64,000 nt of DNA. Source: Todiramphus chloris collaris (taxonomy: Eukaryota > Chordata > Aves > Coraciiformes > Alcedinidae). Both the position numbers and the translations under genes were made by a program. Position 1 is the first letter of the stretch. Each line of letters begins with the position of its first letter. The stretch is from positions 831,498-895,497 of the forward strand of contig JANVCC010000112.1 in NCBI GenBank assembly GCA_025345505.1. Reading direction: 5' to 3'. Below are positions 57,225-64,000 of the stretch, piece after piece. The notes under the pieces were generated by a model. That model ran no database searches. It worked only from the letters and a program-made list of their open reading frames with translations, and was not told the DNA's origin.

Positions 57225-60200
57225 ACCACGCAGGCTTTTATTTATAGGTTCTGGGCTGCAGCACTGGACTGAAACTTGCAGGTCCCATGTTTGCCGTTGC
57301 TTTCTGAATAATCTTCGTCCCTCACTTCACTGCTTTTGTCACCAGATAGGAAATGGAGATGGCAACACAGGTCTAAGTTTCCGTGCTTTGAGATCAGCTG
57401 TTAAAGGGGAAGCAGCCAAACCCCGAGGTGCGATGCTGTTGCGGTTTGAAAGGCTCCAGAGCCGCTCGGGGGTTCGTGTGTGCCTCTCCCCTCTCCCCAG
57501 CTGTGGGATTTCTCTTTGCCTCGGGAGGTTTTCCTAGCAAGCTTTCCAACCCTAGCAAGTGCCAGTTGCAGAACACGGCTTCGGAGCGCTAGCTGCAGTG
57601 TGGACTCGTTTTGCATGGTAAAAATGACTGCGTAAGGGCAAGGCGCTGGAGGATTGGACCTGAAAATAGCTCGCTGCTCTTTAGCCCCACGGGCACCGTG
57701 GGTTTAGCTTTATTTTGCTCTGCAACAGGAGGACTGCCTCCCTAATTGCACAGTGTAGAAGCCGTGGTCTCCTGTCAAAGCGGGTAATGTCTGTGGGTCT
57801 CCTCTGGTCTCGCATTATTTATTCTGGAACGGTAAAGAGAGAGCTTGTCAGCGCGGTGCTTCCAGGGCTGGAGTAACACTTGTACCTTTTAATAAACAAA
57901 CATTCTTAGGAGCGCTCAGGAAGACATCAAGTTAGATTGCCGTGATAAACAATATGCAGGAGCCCTTAATAACACTTGACTTACAGCAGAATTCGTTGTA
58001 AAGCCAAATGATTTTCTTTGCCTGGGGTGGAACACCGAGAGAAACAGATGAGAACGAGGACGGGGTTTTTTATGGTTTCCAATGCACTTTTTTTCCGTGC
58101 AGTGCTTCTCAGGTCTGCGGTACAAATTCAGCTGAAGATGAGACTAGCCTGCAAGCTCGGATTAGCTGAACAAACACGGAGTCTGAAGTGTGAGCACATG
58201 CTCGGAGTCAGAATTCAGGGATAAATGTGTGAGCATCCAGTGGGTAGGATGCTCAGTGGGGACGGGACTGGGGAGTGCCAGCCATACCTCTGGTGCTCAG
58301 CTGCTGTCTTCGTTGTTCCAAGAATGTTCTCCCAATATCCTTTTCTTTTTCCCCCCCCCTTGCTTTTACCCCATTTTGTTTCTGTGCAGACTAGGAGAAT
58401 CCAGAGGGATGGGAATGGTTTCATTGACCAAGTCTCTCCTTATCCTGTCTGTGATCTGTAGGCAAAATGCTGATGGAAACACCAGTAATACAGGAGTTCA
58501 AATCCTAATTTCATTCCTGATGAAAACTTAAATCCATTTAGTTTTGGGGTTTTTCTTTTTTTTTGCTTCCAGGAGGAGGCCATGTAGATGACAATACTTC
58601 TACGGGATCACTGGCACTTTCTGCTCTTTCACAACGTGGCGTTGACTTAATTTCTTGTTTTACTCTGCTGCTGACCCAGGGTCAGCTCACGGTGTCCTCT
58701 CTTTCACTGCTCCCCCATAGCTTTCCAGGAATAGAGCAGTTTCCCTGCTGGAGCAAGGGAAGAAAGGTTGATGGTCAGCCAGTGTTATTCCTTCTGGTTT
58801 TTTCTGACCTCTTTTCCCTGCTGCACAAATGAAATAGAAATTATCTTTGACGTTACACCGTCTCAATTCATACTCAGCAGTGCAGGGGCCAGGTAGTGGA
58901 ATTGGAGTTTCTAGCCGGGGGTCATGAGATGAAATTGGTCTCAGAACGGTGATGATCAAAACTGGCTGCTCTTGAACGTCTCGTTCAGCGTTAGGAAATT
59001 TGGCCATACCAAAGTGACTCCTAGAGCAGCAGGTTTTTCATTTGGGTCAAGCAAACCACTCAGTTTATGAGGCTGCCAGGATGGTTTGTGCCACTGACTT
59101 CTCTGTTTTGATTCCGAGAGTAGTGTTACTTAACTTTTAAACGAAAGCCAGTATTTTCATGTCCTGGAAAGAGGAATCAGTGATGGTGTTTTGTGATGAT
59201 GACCATGACTACTGGGTTTTCCCTTGAAAGCCAGTGTTGTCTGTAACTGTTTGCCCACACAAATCCAAGTTCAGATTCCTACATAGCTTTTAACAGACTG
59301 ACTTATCAGGCCCCATATATCAATGCTAAGCTAAGTTTTTGGAATACAGTATGTAATCCCTTACCCTTGTATTTATCTTACTGTTTACAGTGGAAGGCCC
59401 ATCTATTTTTTCCATCCAGTTGCTCATGAATAAATAATATGACATGCTGTCTCCTCAACAGCTGCTTTTCTTCCCTTCATTCTGCCAGTGATGCAGAAAG
59501 TCCCCACGCATTTGCATATGAAATACCGACTCCAAATCACATTTGTCTATCCTGGACCAATGCACAGGAGACTAATGGACCACCGAGCAGGGCTCTTAGG
59601 TCTCTGTGGGCCAGGAAACTTATTTAAATGTGGCTCAGGCCTATGGAAATCATTATTCTCTTGTTGAGACTTAGTGTAAATTGAAGCCTCCAGCACGGCC
59701 CTGGTTTTTGGAACTATCCATTTGAGCTTCAGCAGCATTTTATAGCTTGTCTCTCATAATGGAAACAGTTGGGGTCTAAACTGCTGAAAGATCTTTGTGC
59801 TTAGAAGTGAGCACGTCTGGTGAATTGAAGGCATTGTACAGAATAAAGAGGGCCGGGCGGTAAATGTGGATGTTGTAATTGTCTGTCTATGGTACAGACA
59901 GAATGCCTTCAAATGTGTCTTTTTTCCAAATTCCTCTTGTTGTTTCTTCAGGGTATAAAGATCTTTGATGAAAGAAAGAGGAAGAAATAACAGCAGCAAA
60001 ATGATCTCGCTGTAATGGTAGAAAATAGTTACGTAAAATACAGGAGTATGAGAAATGTAAAACAACAAAGGAAAAAAAAAAACAACCAAAAAAACCTCAG
60101 CAGAAACCCTGGAATAAAGAAAAATAATCTTCAGCCTACCAGGATACATGCCCATGCTTATCATTCTGAACTCTTGAGTGCTTCTGGGTCTGGTGCTTCC

Positions 60201-63200
60201 ATCCTGTTCCAGAGGCTGTCCCGCGTGTGCCAGAGCTGTGTGGGGACTCTAGTGCCCGCTGCTCCTCTTCTTCCTGCTGGGAATACCCACATCTGTGAGC
60301 TGGAAAGGCTCTGAGTTTCTCTCCTGGGTCTGGGCAACAGGAAGAGGGCTTCTGCCAGTTGTGGGACCCAGCGTGGAAATGTCTGCCTTGCAAAGTTGAG
60401 GCTACATAACTAGGGCTTTAAATATCAGAGATGTACAGAATATAACACTTCACTAGAAAAAATATTTGAAGTGTTGGGTTAAATTTAAGAACATAAGCAA
60501 AAAAGAAACAACTAGTGTTGGGCATCTGTGATAAAAGCGAGGTACAGCTGTAGCTGGGTGGTAAGAGCTTGCAAGCTCTAGCAAGCAAACGGTGTCTGTC
60601 TTTAAGTGCTTAGACCCCAGTATGTGCATTTTTCCATGAGAACAGGTTGTTGGTACACTAAAGAGGGTTTTAGATACAGAGGAAAAGTAGATTTGTACTG
60701 GGTATAAATCCTGAAGCTTCAACCCAGAGCAAGGGACTCAAACAGTGGGTGAAAACCATCTCTGCTTCCAGCCACTTGGTTGGTACATGGACTTGTGGCA
60801 TCTGGTCCATGCCTGGTTCTGAAATGGAAGAGTCCCAGCTAAGGCACCCCACGCTTGGCGACTGCAGGCACCCTGTGCTGCCATTTAATGGACAGTTTGA
60901 AGCTCAGAGGGGTTTACTGTCCTCGTTCTTCTGGATGTAACCCAGTGCCCAAAGTCTTCGGAGTCAGACGGGGCGTTAATGGCTTGATAGAATCGATTCA
61001 TCCCTTTGATTGCTGTAATTTGTAAATCAATTAACTAAATCAAAAGATAAAAAGCTGAATTGGCAACAAGGGCAAGTTGAGGTTTGTTGTTGGTCGGTTG
61101 GTTGGTTTTTTTCCCCCCTTCTTCCAAAGAGATACATTTGCCAATAGGTAGGAACCAGCTGCACATCCTGAAACGTCAGCTCTCTTGGTGGAAAGCACAA
61201 CTAATTGCGGACGAGACAAGAATAACTGGGAAGTCAGTTTGTATTAACTAGTGTATTTTGGGAGAGTCCTAAACCAATGAGATAGCTCGTTGGAAAAATA
61301 CAAATCAAATCCTTCAATCGGGTATCCACAGGCAAGTGCAGGCATCTCTTTCATGGAAGAACACATTCAGATTTCCTGAAGAAGGTCCAAAACTAAGACT
61401 GAAAGGAACTCCAATCAGAACTATGCTTCTTACCCCCTGAGGAAGCTTTTGTAAAATTCCACCTTGAAAGAAATATCGGTGTTTTCCAAAAGTTCTGGTT
61501 TCTTTGGCTGTCTCTTGAGTGCTATACTCTAAAATCCTGGCTTTGTATCCCAGGAGCAGCTCCTAACTGTGAGCTCTTTAGCAGCAGGTACCCCCCCCAC
61601 CGATTGGGAAAATGTGACTGTAAAAATAACATACATAGAACAAAAAACCAGCATTTAAAAGAAATACACAGGTAGGAATTCTTATGCTGGAACATTACTG
61701 AAGTGCCAGTATGAGGACAGATCTCCCCGATAATGGGAAATTTCCTTGAAAATAATCCCTGTTGGGAGGTTCCATGTTGCACGTGGTCTGTTGTGATGTA
61801 GTTTGGGGAGGAGATTTCTTCCCTACGATAAGGTTATGAATTGGACAAGTGAAGCGTGCACCTCCGTTTAGTTTGGGAATTTTTCTCCTTTTAGGACCCC
61901 CTTAAAAAGATGGAGTCTTCTGCTTTAGGAATCTCTTCTATTGTGTTTTATAGTTAAAATGCTGCTTCTTCTGTTTGCTTCTTCCCTTTCCACCTCTCCT
62001 TTCTTGCTGCTTCTTTCTCTATAGAGTTCCTTTTGCTTTGCTGATGTGGAATTAGCGTTCAGTGAGACACCAGTGCTTTCTGCAACTAATTTGGGCAACT
62101 TTATAAGCAAATTCATGTTGAACGAAGCATTTTCCAAGAGCATTTTATACCCAGTCAATAATAGCAAGCTAAAACGTGCCTGTTTTCCTTCAGTTCCTGA
62201 TTCATCTGCTGCTAATTAAAGGGAGAACCAGATCAAGGATTGGTTTTGCTTTCAAACTATGATTTACACCTGTTGGTGTAAGAGCAGTTAAACTTTTAAC
62301 TCGGTAGAATATACTCTGTTTTATTTATGCAGAGATTTGATGTTTATATGTTAGTTTAAGTCCATCCAGATGAACGAAACCCAAATGGTAAGAGGGTATC
62401 CAATTACTTTTGTCTCAGCCAGCAAACATGCTGCTCTAATTAAAAGTCTGCATGGAATATTTATAACCAAGGAGAAGAAGAAAAACTCCCAGCAGGAAGT
62501 CTGCCAAAAACAATAAGTGCAGAGTGGAAATCCTCCGAGTAGGGGAATCATAAACTTTTCTGTAATGTTTGCCTTTGTTTTCCCAGCTCTGAGAGCCCGA
62601 GTGTCGGTTGGGATAAAATATATATATAGAGTGTTATTAAAAAATGAATTGTTGTATTCACTGCAGAAGTTACCAGCTGAAATTGTGTCGCTTGCATTAT
62701 GCAGGAGGTCAGAAGATGGTTGTAACGTTACTTCCTGGTCTTAAAAAGCGCCTAAGACACAGATGGGAGTCCCTTCAGAGAACCTGCTGGTGCCGGGGGC
62801 TGACTACAGATGAGCAGCTGATCCCAGACCTAGAATAAAGTTTCCTTTCCCTCAGTAATCTCAGAATGCCTCTCCGAGTACTTTTCATCAGTGGATTTTG
62901 AAGGACTTGACATCATTGCTCCCCTTTGCTCAGCTTTGTGGGCATGTGGAAGATGGAAGTGTCTTACACAAGGGTGACCTACAGCGAGAGCCGGAGCCGG
63001 AGCCGCGTCTCTGGGTCACCGCTCTCCTCTGCCCTGCTGCACGTGGGTTGCTGCTGAGGTTTTATGCACCCTGCTGGCATTCACAAATACCCCTTTTTCT
63101 GGTGAGGTTTTGAGTTGGGCACGCGGGCAGCGCTCAAGTGAGCGGTCGCTGAGCGCTGTGCTGCACCCAGCAGCACGTGGGTTACCACTGCTCCTCCAAC

Positions 63201-63328
63201 GGTGGCTGTAAAAGCTGTGGGTGAGGAGCAGCTTTTAAGGAGAGCCCCTCTTGTCTCTCCGGGTGGGAAAACGAAGCACTCTCTGGTTCCATAAAAATGG
63301 AGTGAGCTGAGTGATCTGCCCTAGTTTG
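57225..63328. other. Low-copy DNA, no gene recognised
   Basis: This is the longest stretch without a recognised mobile element. Contents include a C-run at about 58351-58360, a T-run at about 58556-58564, A-rich runs at about 60070-60095, GGTT repeats at about 61088-61104, a C-run at about 61591-61598, an AT run at about 62619-62628 and three GAGCCG-like units at about 62982-63005. Open frames are short. Nothing defines a gene. Confidence 0.45.
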
Positions 63329-63405
63329 GTCCTGCTCTGGCAGGGGGGTTGGACTCGATGATCTTCAGAAGTCCCTTCCAACGCCCACCGTTCTGTGATT
63401 CTGTG
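63329..63405 (+). mobile_element. CR1 LINE, 3'-end fragment
   Basis: GTCCTGCTCTGGCAGGGG, GGTTGGACTCGATGATCTTC, TCCCTTCCAACGCCCACC and TTCTGTGATTCTGTG form the end of the CR1 3' UTR and its tail. About 77 bp is present, with extreme 5' truncation. Confidence 0.92.
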
Positions 63406-64000
63406 TAAACAAAAGTTTTACACACAGTGACATCGATACTCTTTTTTCCCACCGGTGATGTTCCTCATTGTGTATTATGCAATTCTAATTCTTGCAGGGA
63501 TTGTTTCATTTATTTCTCCTCTACCTTCTTGCTGGAGTACTGACCAGAACACTGTACGTCCTCTTACGGGGAGGAAAAAAAAGCCCAGTTGGGTTCTGTG
63601 TGTATGGTATAGTTGGGTGGCCCTATAAATCATCTCCCTGGGGAATGGAAGAGAGATAGGAGAGTGGTTGGATGAGATGGAAATGTCTCCCCTATCTACA
63701 TGAGTCTCAGACAGTCACTATGCTATCTCAGTAATGCTGTTGGAAAGGCTTTTATTTTACTAATCCACGGAGCTACTGAAAACCTCATTTCTATGGAAAG
63801 AATTTTATACAGAACCTTGTTGATTTTTATCTTTGCAAAAAGTTCCTGCCAGCTATTATTTCTTTGTTTTGGTGACCTTTTGGTTTAGAGAGGCATATTA
63901 ATTACTGGAGGCAAATTAAAATCTCATGACCTCGGAGAGATTTATCATGAAATAGACATATACAGGGTATGTGATGTGTTTAAATGTATGTATTTAAGCC
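63406..64000. other. Low-copy DNA, no gene recognised
   Basis: AT-rich sequence to the end of the window, with an A-run near 63574-63582. No repeat or coding signal was recognised. Confidence 0.5.

Noticed and set aside
1-64000. CRISPR arrays, tRNA or rRNA genes, prophage or plasmid features
   Set aside because: None is visible. The tandem repeats found have no spacers, no cloverleaf was found, and the repeat content is that of a bird nuclear genome.

Overview
This window looks like nuclear DNA from a bird. The main evidence is about two dozen pieces of CR1, the dominant avian LINE family. Most carry the diagnostic CR1 3' end: a TTGGACT-type block, a TTCCAACC-type block and a short ATTCTGTGATTCT-like tail. 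Three solo LTR-type elements, a few decayed MIR-like SINE remnants and vertebrate-style simple repeats fit the same picture. I cannot name the species, chromosome or locus.

I recognise no protein-coding gene. Every long open frame is explained by a CR1 copy, an LTR or chance. There is no rRNA, tRNA, CRISPR array, operon or other sign of prokaryotic DNA. The rest is low-copy DNA of moderate to high A+T with mononucleotide runs. It resembles intergenic sequence or a large intron. A few stretches pair good splice signals with an open frame and are listed as unproven exon candidates. The best is 28727-28834 on the + strand.

Layout. 1-14 kb: low-copy DNA with small CR1 fragments and one MIR-like relic. 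14-19 kb: a 750-bp CR1, a solo LTR near 15.2-16.0 kb and a 780-bp CR1. 20-25 kb: three minus-strand CR1s, one with an internal 17-bp minisatellite. 25-34 kb: low-copy DNA with a CR1 apparently split in two around a 3.16-kb segment (29550-32706), best explained by an inversion. 34-46 kb: mostly low-copy DNA with small CR1 pieces and an AT-rich minisatellite at 44.3 kb. 46-54.5 kb: the densest repeat area, with five CR1 copies and a solo LTR. 54.5-64 kb: low-copy DNA with a clean solo LTR (56414-57219, flanked by the 5-bp duplication GTGAC) and a last CR1 tail at 63.3 kb.

Nothing here works together as a pathway. The CR1 copies are dead retrotransposon remains, 5'-truncated or fragmented, and none has a full second open reading frame. 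The window's interest lies in rearrangement: the split CR1, a satellite born inside a CR1, patchy near-identity between CR1 copies, and two LTRs of one family. I found no convincing new biological system.
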